Assembly (NCBI RefSeq): GCF_010668395.1
Contig: NZ_WUEY01000004.1
Span: 434,001-498,000, forward strand
Reading direction: 5' to 3'
Length of the DNA stretch: 64,000 nucleotides
Source of the DNA: Martinezella lusitana
GTDB taxonomy: Bacteria > Pseudomonadota > Alphaproteobacteria > Rhizobiales > Rhizobiaceae
The notes beneath the pieces are model-generated. The model was not told where the DNA came from. It made no database searches and saw only the letters and a list, made by a program, of their open reading frames with translations. Of this stretch, positions 52,445 to 60,772 are shown piece by piece. The translations under genes were made by a program, and so were the position numbers. Position 1 is the stretch's first letter; each line of letters starts with the position of its first letter.

Positions 52445-53542
52445 TTAGTTTGCCAGGCTCTTGCCGGTTTCGACGGAGAAGAGGTGCGCCTGACTGAGGT
52501 CGAAGCTCATCTTCAGCCGTTCGCCGCTCTTCAGCGCGCGCGGATTGAGCATGCGGGTCACCCATTCGCGCCCGGCGAATTCGACGAAGACGAGCGTCTC
52601 GTTGCCGAGCGGCTCGGTGATAGCGACAGGCAGCGTCAGTTCGTATACGGCCGATTCCGTGCCGGAATGCAGACCGTGACCGGTCGGGAAGATATCGTCG
52701 GGCCTGAGGCCGAAGGCGACCTTCTCGCCTTCCTTGACCTTGCCGGCAAACTGGCTCGGCAGCGGCAGCCGGTCGTCGTTCTTGAACACGAGTTCGCCCG
52801 CCTTCACGGTGGCCTCCTCGATATTCATCGGCGGCGAACCGATGAAGCCGGCGACAAAGCGCGTGGCGGGCTTCTTGAACACCTCGTCCGGCGTGCCGAC
52901 CTGCTCGATATAGCCATCGCGCATGATGACGATACGGTCGGCCAGCGTCATGGCTTCGACCTGGTCGTGCGTGACATAGACCACGGTCGACTGCACCTTG
53001 GCATGCAGTTTCTTGATCTCGGTGCGCATCTGCGTGCGCAGCTTGGCATCGAGGTTCGACAGCGGCTCGTCGAACAGGAACACTTCCGGCTGGCGCACGA
53101 TGGCGCGGCCCATGGCGACGCGCTGGCGCTGACCGCCGGAAAGCTGCGCCGGGCGACGATCCATCAGGGCCTCGAGGCTCAGAATGGCAGCCGCCTCGTT
53201 GACGCGCCGGTCGATCTCGGCCTGTGGCTGCTTGGCGATCTTCAGCGAAAAGCCCATGTTCTCGCGCACGGTCATATGCGGATAAAGCGCATAGGACTGG
53301 AACACCATGGAGATGTTGCGGTCGCGCGGCGGCAGGTCGTTGACGACGGTATCGCCGATCTCGATCGTACCGCCTGAAACCTCTTCGAGGCCGGCGATCA
53401 TGCGCAGCGTCGTCGACTTGCCGCAGCCGGACGGGCCGACGAGCGCGATGAACTCCTTGTCCGCGATATCGAGATCGATCCCGTGGACGATTTCCAGAGC
53501 GCCATAGCGCTTCACGAGTTTTTTGAGGGAAACCTGAGCCAT
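52445..53542 (-). CDS. Sugar ABC transporter ATPase (MalK/UgpC type)
   Basis: A 365-residue ATPase: Walker A GPSGCGKST, signature LSGGQRQRVAMGRAI, Walker B VFLFDEPLSNLD, and C-terminal TOBE/MOP domains (FGLRPDDIFP). It is the shared CUT1 type that drives sugar importers. It begins five bases after the permease stop and is followed closely by the dehydratase gene. The longer frame reading upstream through the permease gene is an out-of-frame shadow. Confidence 0.94.
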   Translation of the reverse strand: MAQVSLKKLVKRYGALEIVHGIDLDIADKEFIALVGPSGCGKSTTLRMIAGLEEVSGGTIEIGDTVVNDLPPRDRNISMVFQSYALYPHMTVRENMGFSLKIAKQPQAEIDRRVNEAAAILSLEALMDRRPAQLSGGQRQRVAMGRAIVRQPEVFLFDEPLSNLDAKLRTQMRTEIKKLHAKVQSTVVYVTHDQVEAMTLADRIVIMRDGYIEQVGTPDEVFKKPATRFVAGFIGSPPMNIEEATVKAGELVFKNDDRLPLPSQFAGKVKEGEKVAFGLRPDDIFPTGHGLHSGTESAVYELTLPVAITEPLGNETLVFVEFAGREWVTRMLNPRALKSGERLKMSFDLSQAHLFSVETGKSLAN

Positions 53543-53547
53543 GAAGA

Positions 53548-54414
53548 TCAACCTTTGACCGCACCGAATGTCAGACCCGACACCAGATGCTTCTGAATGA
53601 TGAAAGTGAGAGCGAGCGCCGGAATGATCATCACGACCGCGAGCGCGCACATGCCGCGCCAGTCGATGGTGAATTCGGCCGTATAGTCGAGCAGGCCCAC
53701 GGGCAGCGTCTTGGAATCGACGGAGCGCGTCAGCTGCGAGGCCAGGGCATATTCGTTCCAGCAGGTGAGGAAGGCGAAGATGCCTGCCGATGCGATGCCG
53801 GGGCCGGCAAGCGGGAATTCCACCTGCCAGAAGGCCTGCCAGCGGGTGCAGCCATCGATCTGCGCGGCTTCTGCAAGATCCTTCGGCACCTGCCGGAAGA
53901 AGCCGTCGATCAGCCATATGGTGAAGGGCACGTTCAGCGCGACATAGGTGAGGATCAGGCCGAAATGCGTGTCGATGATGCCGAGCCGCGCATAGACCAT
54001 GAACAGCGGCAGCGACAGAGCAACGCCGGGCACGGAGCGCGTCAGCATCAGCCCCAGGAACACGGCCGACTTGCCGCGAAAGCGGAAGCGGGCGAAGGCA
54101 TAGCCGCCGGACATGCCGATCACCAACGCGATGGCAGTCGAGGTGACGGAGATGACGAGCGAATTGCGGAAATACTCCCAGACGGGAATGCCGCCCTGCC
54201 CCACGCCGCTGAACATCGAGCGATAGGCTTCCAGCGAAAGCTCTTGCGGAATCCAGACCGCCGGCTTCGCCATGATTTCGACGGTCGGGCGCAGCGAGCT
54301 GATGATGATCCAGAAGCCCGGCAGGCAGATGATGAGCATCGCGATGAAGAGGCCGATGAGATAGACGACTTTCCCGATACGGCGATGCAGGCGTTGTTGA
54401 GCGTTGCGATCCAT
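53548..54414 (-). CDS. Sugar ABC transporter permease (MalG type)
   Basis: A 288-residue CUT1 permease with six helices; the EAA motif reads DLAEAAQIDGCTRWQAFWQV. Start placed at ATG 54414; a GTG at 54423 overlaps the preceding permease stop. It partners the permease encoded immediately upstream. Confidence 0.93.
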   Translation of the reverse strand: MDRNAQQRLHRRIGKVVYLIGLFIAMLIICLPGFWIIISSLRPTVEIMAKPAVWIPQELSLEAYRSMFSGVGQGGIPVWEYFRNSLVISVTSTAIALVIGMSGGYAFARFRFRGKSAVFLGLMLTRSVPGVALSLPLFMVYARLGIIDTHFGLILTYVALNVPFTIWLIDGFFRQVPKDLAEAAQIDGCTRWQAFWQVEFPLAGPGIASAGIFAFLTCWNEYALASQLTRSVDSKTLPVGLLDYTAEFTIDWRGMCALAVVMIIPALALTFIIQKHLVSGLTFGAVKG

Positions 54415-54416
54415 GA

Positions 54417-55310
54417 TTACCACTCCGCTCCGATCTGGGTGCGGGCAAGCGCCAGCTTACGGAAGAAATAGACTGTGAAGGCGATCGACAGAATGATCGA
54501 GACATAGGCCATGGCGTTGGCGAGCCCCATCTGCGCATCGGCATAGGCGGTACGCCCGACCAGCGTCCAGATCAGCTCCGTGCGCCGCGCCGGGCCGCCA
54601 TCGGTCATGATCTTGACAATGTCGTAGGCGCGAGCGACGTCGAGCGAACGGATCGTCATGGCGATGAAGGCAAAGGGCATAAGGAACGGCCAGGTGACAT
54701 AGCGGAAGGTCTGCCAGCTCGTACAGCCGTCGACCTTGGCGGCCTCGACGGGCTCCTGCGGCATGGCAAGCAGGCCGGCGAGAATGAGGATGGCGAAGAC
54801 CGATGTCGAAGACCAGACCTCGGCGATGACAATGGACAGCAGCGCCAGATTACCGTCGATCAGCCAGGGGATCGCATCATTGGTAATGCCGAGCGACTGC
54901 AGGGCATTGTTGATGATGCCGACATTGTCGTTGAACATGAATTTGAACTGGAAGCCGACGAGCACGGGCGAAAACATCATCGGAAACATCATCAGCGTGC
55001 GCAGGATGCGCTTGCCGTGCGTCGCCTTGTTGACCAGCAGGGCCAATCCCAATCCGAGCAGCATTTCCAGGTTGAGCGCGATCGTCAGCAGCACGACGGT
55101 CCGCACGAAAGCAGCCAGGAACACCGGATCCGTCAGGATGCGGATGTAGTTGCGCAGGCCGATGAAGGTAAAGAGCGTCGCCGGCCGGGTCAGGCGAAAC
55201 GGCGTGAAGCTCGAATAGAAGGACAGAAGCAACGGAAACAGCACCACGGCCGCAAGGACGATGATCGCCGGAAGAAGAAGCAGGACCGGTGGAGATATTC
55301 TTTTGAGCAT
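54417..55310 (-). CDS. Sugar ABC transporter permease (MalF type)
   Basis: A 297-residue CUT1 permease with six helices; the EAA motif reads EPVEAAKVDGCTSWQTFRYV. The ATG at 55310 follows AGGTG; a GTG at 55319 is an alternative. Separated from the binding-protein gene by 188 bases that contain a strong hairpin, so expression may be lower than that of the binding protein. Confidence 0.93.
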   Translation of the reverse strand: MLKRISPPVLLLLPAIIVLAAVVLFPLLLSFYSSFTPFRLTRPATLFTFIGLRNYIRILTDPVFLAAFVRTVVLLTIALNLEMLLGLGLALLVNKATHGKRILRTLMMFPMMFSPVLVGFQFKFMFNDNVGIINNALQSLGITNDAIPWLIDGNLALLSIVIAEVWSSTSVFAILILAGLLAMPQEPVEAAKVDGCTSWQTFRYVTWPFLMPFAFIAMTIRSLDVARAYDIVKIMTDGGPARRTELIWTLVGRTAYADAQMGLANAMAYVSIILSIAFTVYFFRKLALARTQIGAEW

Positions 55311-55455
55311 GGTTTGCACCTGTCGGCATTCCTCGGCAGCGTGGCCCGGACTGCGTGGAATGAATTACCTGGGACCGAGAAGCCGGCAGAAAACCGGCTG
55401 AACAGACCGGCCCCTTGCGGTGCCGACCGAAAGCCATTCTCGAAGTCAGATTGCG

Positions 55456-55487
55456 GAAGTCCCGCGCGGTCGAATGCGCGGGACTTC
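55456..55487 (-). terminator. Hairpin between binding-protein and permease genes (attenuator)
   Basis: GAAGTCCCGCGC and GCGCGGGACTTC form a perfect 12-bp stem with an eight-base loop, 11 bases after the binding-protein stop. There is no T-run. Such intra-operon hairpins commonly stabilise the binding-protein mRNA or partly stop transcription before the permeases. Confidence 0.65.
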
Positions 55488-55498
55488 GATTGCGTGGC

Positions 55499-56815
55499 TT
55501 AGAGCGCGCCTGCGTCCTTCAGGACATCCGTGGCCTTCTGGGCTGCGGTATCGAGCGCTTCCTTGGACGTCTTGTCGCCGAGGATGGCGGCCTGGAGTTC
55601 GGGATAGACGACGTTGGAAATCTCGATCCATTGCGGCGTGCGCGGAACCGGGAAGGCGTATTTCATCGATTCCTGGAAGGTGCTCAGCACTTCCTTCTTG
55701 TAGGGGTCGGAAGCCGCCTGCTGGATATCCCAATCCCAGACCGCCTTGCGGGTCGGCAGCGTGCCGTTGGCGGCTTCGAGCTTCTGCGAGTCGTCGTTCG
55801 TCAGGAACAGGACGAGCGAAGCGGCCGCATCCTTGTGGGCGCAGGCTTCGGTCACCGAGAAGCCGTGATGGCCGGACCAGCCGGTGTGCTTGCCGGAGGA
55901 GCCGACGGGCTGCACGACGACGCCGACATTGCCGGCGACCTTCGAGGACTTCGGATCGTTGAAATAGGTCGCCCAGCCCGGCCAGTCGAGATCGAGCGCG
56001 ACGGAGCCGGAAGCAAAGCCGGCGCCAAGGTCGTCCCAGAGATAATTGGTCGTGCCGGCCGGAACCGCCTTGACCTTGTACATGTTGACGAACCAGTCGA
56101 GCGCACGCACGCCGGCTTCGGAGTTGAAGGCAGGCTTGCCGTCCTTGTCGAGATATTCGCCGCCTTCCGCGACCAGCATTTCATAGAAGCGGCCGTTGAT
56201 CGCCTCTTCCTTGCCGGGGAACTGCGTGCCGAAGAAGTTCGGCGGGTTGGAGAAGAAGGTCGCCTGATCGGAGACTTCCTTCCAGGTCTTCGGCGGCGCG
56301 AGGTCGTAGCCGTACTTCGCCTTGAAGGCCGTCTTCTTGGCCTCGTCGTTATAGAGGCTCTTCTGATAGTAGAGCGCCGAAACGTCGAACTGGGCGCGCG
56401 GCAGCATGATCAGGCGGCCGTCGATGGTCGAGGCCTGGATGGTCGATTCGACGTACTTGTCGATTTCTTCCTTCGGCAGAAGCTTGGAAAGATCGGTGTA
56501 AAGGTCAGGATACTGCGGCGCGAAGGACGAATGGTTCGAGCCGACGCACCAGGAAATGCTGCCCGAGGCCATGTCGGACTTGATTTCCTTGTCGAGCTCG
56601 AAGTGGTTCTTCTTGGAGAGAATGTTGACCTTGGCGCCCGTTTCCTTCTCCCACTCGGCAATGCGCGCATAAAGCGGCTCGTATTGCTGACCGCCGATGA
56701 GCTTGGCGTCGATCGTCACACCCGGAAATTTGCCCGGCTGATCGGCGGCGAAGACCGCCGTACCGGCAAGCAATGCCATCGTGCCGGCAGCGAGACCGGC
56801 CTTCCAATTCCTCAT
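55499..56815 (-). CDS. Sugar ABC transporter, periplasmic solute-binding protein (CUT1)
   Basis: A 438-residue family 1 solute-binding protein with a clear signal peptide (MRNWKAGLAAGTMALLAGTA, ending VFA). The mature chain shows YARIAEWEKETGAKVNI and MASGSISWCVGSNHSSFA, and TNYLWDDLGAGFASGSVALD. It collects the substrate for the two permeases and the ATPase downstream. First gene of the minus-strand operon, divergent from the IclR gene with a palindromic operator between. Confidence 0.93.
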   Translation of the reverse strand: MRNWKAGLAAGTMALLAGTAVFAADQPGKFPGVTIDAKLIGGQQYEPLYARIAEWEKETGAKVNILSKKNHFELDKEIKSDMASGSISWCVGSNHSSFAPQYPDLYTDLSKLLPKEEIDKYVESTIQASTIDGRLIMLPRAQFDVSALYYQKSLYNDEAKKTAFKAKYGYDLAPPKTWKEVSDQATFFSNPPNFFGTQFPGKEEAINGRFYEMLVAEGGEYLDKDGKPAFNSEAGVRALDWFVNMYKVKAVPAGTTNYLWDDLGAGFASGSVALDLDWPGWATYFNDPKSSKVAGNVGVVVQPVGSSGKHTGWSGHHGFSVTEACAHKDAAASLVLFLTNDDSQKLEAANGTLPTRKAVWDWDIQQAASDPYKKEVLSTFQESMKYAFPVPRTPQWIEISNVVYPELQAAILGDKTSKEALDTAAQKATDVLKDAGAL

Positions 56816-56944
56816 CGAAGTTCCTCCCTTAAGATCGGACCCCTTGTCCGATTCCCCTCTCGACCCAAATATGGATCAATGATTTATAAGTAAACATCTT
56901 ATTCATTGGCCGTCAAGCCGTGATCGCGCGCTTGTAAAATGCAT

Positions 56945-56962
56945 TCATTCATATATGAATGA
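56945..56962. promoter_or_regulatory. Perfect 18-bp palindrome, likely IclR operator
   Basis: TCATTCATATATGAATGA is a perfect palindrome. It lies 34 bases before the IclR start and 130 bases before the divergent binding-protein gene. A second ATTCAT half-site follows at 56965. Likely operator of the adjacent regulator. Confidence 0.68.
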
Positions 56963-56995
56963 TGATTCATGTTTCTTCGCATGGGGGACTTGTTG

Positions 56996-57790
56996 ATGAG
57001 TGTGGAAGACGACAGTGATCGCTATCGCGCGCCGGCCCTGGACAAGGGGCTCGACATATTGGAGCTGCTGGCGACGATCGACGGCGGCCTGACACAGGCG
57101 GAAATCGCCAAGGCGCTCAACAAGAGCCCGAACGAATTCTACCGCATGCTCGATCGCCTGGTGCGGCGCGGCTATGTGCAAAGGCAGGACGGCGATCGGT
57201 TCTACCTGACCCTCAAGCTCTTCGGTCTGGCGCATTATCATGCGCCGGTGCGCCGGCTCGTATCCTTCGCCACGCCGCTGATGCGCGAATTTTCCAACCG
57301 CGCCGAGCAGGCCTGTCATCTGGCGATCTACGACCGCGGCTCGGTGGTCGTCATCGCCCAGCAGGATTCACCGACCTATTGGGGCATCTCGATCCGCGTC
57401 GGCGCCCAGATCAATCTCTACAATACCGGGTCGGGTCACATCCTCCTGGCGTTCCGCGACGACAAGCAGCGCCAGATGATGATCAACGAACAGCGGCGCC
57501 AGCAGGATCAGGAGGGTGAAGAGCCCCCCGCCGATCTCGAGGAGAAGCTGCGGGCAATCCGCGAAAAGGGCTATGAGACCATGGACAGCCTGCAGACGAG
57601 CGGCGTGCGCAACATTTCCGCCCCGGTCCTGGCCATGGACGGCAATGGGCTTGCCGCGCTCACCTGCCCCTATATCGAGCCCGTCAACCCCAAGGCGCCC
57701 ACTTACGATCAAGTCATCCAATATGTGCGGGAGGCGGCAAAGGAGATTTCCGAAACCGTGGCCGGCACGGTCGACAAAGCCGAGCTATAA
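56996..57790 (+). CDS. IclR family transcriptional regulator
   Basis: A 264-residue IclR protein: winged HTH (ALDKGLDILELLATIDGGLT, AEIAKALNKSPNEFYRMLDRL) and the C-terminal effector domain (LAIYDRGSVVVIAQQDSP, GSGHILLAF, SGVRNISAPVLAMDGN). Start at 56996 after GGGGGAC; 56969 is an alternative. It sits between the minus-strand transport operon and the plus-strand catabolic genes and probably controls both. Effector likely an acid intermediate, as for other IclR proteins. Confidence 0.93.
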   Translation: MSVEDDSDRYRAPALDKGLDILELLATIDGGLTQAEIAKALNKSPNEFYRMLDRLVRRGYVQRQDGDRFYLTLKLFGLAHYHAPVRRLVSFATPLMREFSNRAEQACHLAIYDRGSVVVIAQQDSPTYWGISIRVGAQINLYNTGSGHILLAFRDDKQRQMMINEQRRQQDQEGEEPPADLEEKLRAIREKGYETMDSLQTSGVRNISAPVLAMDGNGLAALTCPYIEPVNPKAPTYDQVIQYVREAAKEISETVAGTVDKAEL

Positions 57791-57855
57791 TTTTTATTTG
57801 AATAAACTATTCTTCTGTGAGTATATGCTGAGCAAGCAGGTATGGGAGGAACGCC

Positions 57856-58692
57856 ATGCTTTTCGACAGTCATTTGCACATCGTCGACCGGAAACACCTC
57901 GCCTATCCCTGGCTGGCGGACGCCGGCCCGCTTGATCGCGACAGCCTTTACGGGGACTATGCGCGCGAGGCCAGGCGGCTCGGGATCACCGATACGCTTC
58001 ACATGGAAGTCGATGTCGCCGAAGACGATATCGAACGGGAGACGGAATATGTCAAAGGCCTGAGCCGGGAGCCTGGCAGCCTGCTGCGCGGCGTTATCGC
58101 CGCCTGCCGCCCCGAAAGCGCCGGCTTCCCCGCCTATCTCGAACGCGTGCTCGCCGACCCCTTCGTCAAAGGTTTCCGGCGGGTGCTGCATGTCGTGCCT
58201 GACAATGTCTCCGAGGGCGCTCTGTTTCGCGAAAACCTGAGGCGGCTCGGCAATACCAACCTTACCTTCGATCTCTGCGTCTTGCCGCACCAGATATCCA
58301 AGGCGATCGCGCTGATCGACCTCAATCCCGATATCCGCTTCGTCCTCGATCATTGCGGCGTACCCGCCGTGAAGGACGGGCTCAGCGAAAGCTGGTCCTC
58401 GGGCATCACCGAAGTTGCGAAGCGGCCGAACGTCACCGTGAAGATTTCCGGCGTCGTCGCCTATGCCGACCCCGATGACTGGACGCCGGAAACGCTGCGT
58501 CCCTTCGTCGAACATTGCATCGCGCGCTTCGGCTGGGATCGCGTCATCTGGGGCAGCGACTGGCCGGTCTGCACGCTCGGCGGCAATCTCTCCACCTGGG
58601 TCGCCGCCACCCATGCGCTGATGCAAGGCGTAAGCGATGACGAACGCAACAGACTTTATCATCTCAATGCCAAGCGCCTCTGGTCTCTTTGA
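57856..58692 (+). CDS. Amidohydrolase / sugar lactonase (COG3618, L-fuconolactonase-like)
   Basis: A 278-residue amidohydrolase-2 TIM barrel: [18 protein letters not shown] at the start (the HxH-type motif reduced to HLH), [21 protein letters not shown] and [12 protein letters not shown] near the end. COG3618 includes lactonases that open L-fucono-, L-rhamnono- and galactono-lactones. It follows IclR by 65 bases and opens the plus-strand operon. The substrate is inferred from the cluster. Confidence 0.9.
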   Translation: MLFDSHLHIVDRKHLAYPWLADAGPLDRDSLYGDYAREARRLGITDTLHMEVDVAEDDIERETEYVKGLSREPGSLLRGVIAACRPESAGFPAYLERVLADPFVKGFRRVLHVVPDNVSEGALFRENLRRLGNTNLTFDLCVLPHQISKAIALIDLNPDIRFVLDHCGVPAVKDGLSESWSSGITEVAKRPNVTVKISGVVAYADPDDWTPETLRPFVEHCIARFGWDRVIWGSDWPVCTLGGNLSTWVAATHALMQGVSDDERNRLYHLNAKRLWSL

Positions 58693-58723
58693 GACCGGAG
58701 GATTTCCAGCGAAAGACACAGCC

Positions 58724-59269
58724 ATGACCGCCACCGTCGGCGTATCCAGCACCTATCCGAAGACCATGCCGGCCGATCACGCCGAAATCCCAGTCTGGAA
58801 CGCGGAAAACTGGTTCTACGAGGATTTCGAGGTCGGCCACAGGATCCGCTCGCTGCGCCGTACGATCTCGGAGGGCGAGTCCCAGCAGTTCAATGCGCTG
58901 GTGCTCGACATGCATCCTTACGTCAGCGACCAGATCTTCGCCGAAACCGAGGGCCTGTTCGGCAAGCGGCTCGTCGCCGGCGCCTTCGTCTTTTCCGCCG
59001 GCCTGGGTCTCGTCGCCACCAACTGCGTCAACGCCTTTTCCTATGGCTACGATAAGCTGCGCTTCATCAAGCCCACTTTCATCGGCGATACGATCTACAC
59101 CATCCGCACCAATCTCGATAAGCAGCCGAAATATGCCGAGCTCGGCCTGATCCGCTCCTCCTACGAAGTCTTCAAGGGCGAAGGCGAGCTGGTGCTCTAT
59201 TGCGAGCATATCCAGACCGTGCGCTACAAGAACGGCCGGCCGTCGGACGCGCCGCCGCTGAAAGCCTGA
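58724..59269 (+). CDS. MaoC-like hot-dog dehydratase (second copy)
   Basis: A 181-residue MaoC-family protein with a single hot-dog domain ([54 protein letters not shown]). It shares the FSYGYDxLRFxxP strand with the copy at 49154, so the two are paralogues and could form a heteromer. The candidate catalytic region reads DMHPYVSD rather than DFFPHHMD. Start at 58724; the CoA-transferase gene begins one base after its stop. Confidence 0.9.
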   Translation: MTATVGVSSTYPKTMPADHAEIPVWNAENWFYEDFEVGHRIRSLRRTISEGESQQFNALVLDMHPYVSDQIFAETEGLFGKRLVAGAFVFSAGLGLVATNCVNAFSYGYDKLRFIKPTFIGDTIYTIRTNLDKQPKYAELGLIRSSYEVFKGEGELVLYCEHIQTVRYKNGRPSDAPPLKA

Positions 59270-59270
59270 C

Positions 59271-60428
59271 ATGAATACGAAAAACGAAGAGGGCCTGCTC
59301 TCCGGCATCGTCGTGCTGGACATGAGCCAGTTTCTTGCCGGCCCGATGGCGGCCCTACGGCTCGGCGATCTCGGCGCGCGCGTCATCAAGATCGAGCGGC
59401 CCGATGGCGGCGACCTCTGCCGGAGGCTCTATCTCAGCGACACGGAAATCGGCGGCGATTCCACGCTCTTTCACGCCATCAACCGCGGCAAGGAAAGCTT
59501 TGCCGTCAATATGAAGGACGAAAACGACCTGCGGGAGCTGCGGACGCTGATTGCCAAGGCCGACGTCGTCATCCAGAACTTCCGCCCCGGCGTCATCGAA
59601 AGGCTCGGCCTCGATTACGCCGCCGTTGCCGCGATCAATCCCCGCATCGTCTATGGCAGCATCACCGGATACGGCCCCGACAACGAATGGCGCCACTTTC
59701 CCGGCCAGGATCTGCTGGCGCAGGCCCGCTCCGGCGTCATGTGGCTGAACGGCGAGGCCGATGACGGCCCGGTGCCCTTCGGGCTCGCCGTCGCCGATAT
59801 GCTGGCCGGCAATCTGCTCGTTCAGGCCATTCTCGCCGGGCTCGTGCGGCGCGGCGTCACCGGCCGCGGCGTGCATGTGGAGACGAGCCTGCTGGAAGCG
59901 CTGGTCGATTTCCAGTTCGAGGTGCTGACGACGCACCTGAACGACGGCGGCCGTCTGCCGAAGAAATCCGCCGTGCGCAATGCCCACGCCTATCTGGCCG
60001 CGCCCTATGGTGTCTATCGCTGCGCCGATGGCTGGCTGGCGCTGGCGATGATGCCCCTGTCGAAACTCGCACCGCTGCTGGATCTGCCGGTCCTTGCCGA
60101 ATACACGCCTGACGGTGCCTTCCAGCACCGCGACGAGATCAAGAGCCTGATCGCCAGCCGTCTTCAGGAAAAGACGGTTCAGCAATGGCTCGCCATATTG
60201 GAGCCCGCCGATATCTGGGCGGCCGAAGTGCTGGATTGGCCGCAGCTGCTGCAAAGCGCGGCCTTCCGCCAGCTCGACATGCTGCAGACGGTGACGCGCG
60301 ACGACGGCGTGTCGGTGCGCACGACCGCAAGCCCGATCCGGGTGAATGGCGTCAGAGCCAAGAATAGCCTGGCGGCGCCGACGATCGGCAGTGAGTCGGA
60401 CAAGGTCAGGGCGGAGTTTATTGGGTAG
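59271..60428 (+). CDS. CaiB/BaiF family CoA-transferase
   Basis: A 385-residue family III CoA-transferase: GIVVLDMSQFLAGPMAALRL at the start, LGARVIKIERPDGGD, VVIQNFRPGVIERLGLDY and the catalytic aspartate D147 in PGQDLLAQARSG. It moves CoA from a donor thioester to a carboxylic acid. Its partner MaoC gene is adjacent, so an acid from the sugar route may be activated and then hydrated or dehydrated as a CoA ester. No acyl-CoA lyase is nearby. Confidence 0.92.
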   Translation: MNTKNEEGLLSGIVVLDMSQFLAGPMAALRLGDLGARVIKIERPDGGDLCRRLYLSDTEIGGDSTLFHAINRGKESFAVNMKDENDLRELRTLIAKADVVIQNFRPGVIERLGLDYAAVAAINPRIVYGSITGYGPDNEWRHFPGQDLLAQARSGVMWLNGEADDGPVPFGLAVADMLAGNLLVQAILAGLVRRGVTGRGVHVETSLLEALVDFQFEVLTTHLNDGGRLPKKSAVRNAHAYLAAPYGVYRCADGWLALAMMPLSKLAPLLDLPVLAEYTPDGAFQHRDEIKSLIASRLQEKTVQQWLAILEPADIWAAEVLDWPQLLQSAAFRQLDMLQTVTRDDGVSVRTTASPIRVNGVRAKNSLAAPTIGSESDKVRAEFIG

Positions 60429-60460
60429 GTCATCTCCGGCCTCGCATCCACCGCGCCTGT

Positions 60461-60653
60461 GATACCCCCCTCTGTCACTATCGTGACATCTCCCCCACAA
60501 GGGGGGAGATCGTTGGGGCGCATCACCACCTCCACAAGATGAAGCAAAGTAGCTCAGCAGATACGATGCCTGTTGTTTTGCGATAGCAACGCTGCGGATT
60601 GCCAATCTCCCCCCTTGTGGGGGAGATGTCCCGACAGGGACAGAGGGGGGTAT
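60461..60653. repeat. Family B composite repeat, copy 2
   Basis: Ends and core match copy 1 at 50736: CCCCCTCTGTCAC-type end, CACAAGGGGGGAGATCG, core motif GATGCCTGTTGTTTTGCGA, and the mirror end ...GGGACAGAGGGGGG. It fills most of the 344-bp gap between the CoA-transferase and transaldolase genes. Confidence 0.75.
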
Positions 60654-60697
60654 CGCGGTTGCGCCATGCTCAAAAGTTCCGTGCGCCCTCGATAATA

Positions 60698-60729
60698 CAA
60701 AAAGGGGCGCCGCATCTCTACGGCACCCC
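60698..60729 (-). terminator. Intrinsic terminator of tal
   Basis: GGGGTGCCG pairs with CGGCGCCCC (one G-T type mismatch) and is followed by TTTTTG on the minus strand, 43 bases after the transaldolase stop. Confidence 0.8.
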
Positions 60730-60772
60730 CTCAATTGAAATGCTCCCCCCTAAAGAGAGAAGCAAAGTCGCA

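Noticed and set aside
51321..53564. A 747-codon frame suggesting a fusion with the dehydratase
   Set aside because: The part beyond 52433 is an out-of-frame shadow of the ATPase gene. The dehydratase has its own start with AGGAG.
52445..54544. A 699-codon frame suggesting a permease-ATPase fusion
   Set aside because: The extra N-terminal part is an out-of-frame reading of the permease gene, and the ATPase has a normal start at 53542.
50736..60653. Palindromic repeats as a CRISPR array
   Set aside because: Copies are few, far apart, of uneven length and flanked by ordinary genes; there are no regular spacers or cas genes.
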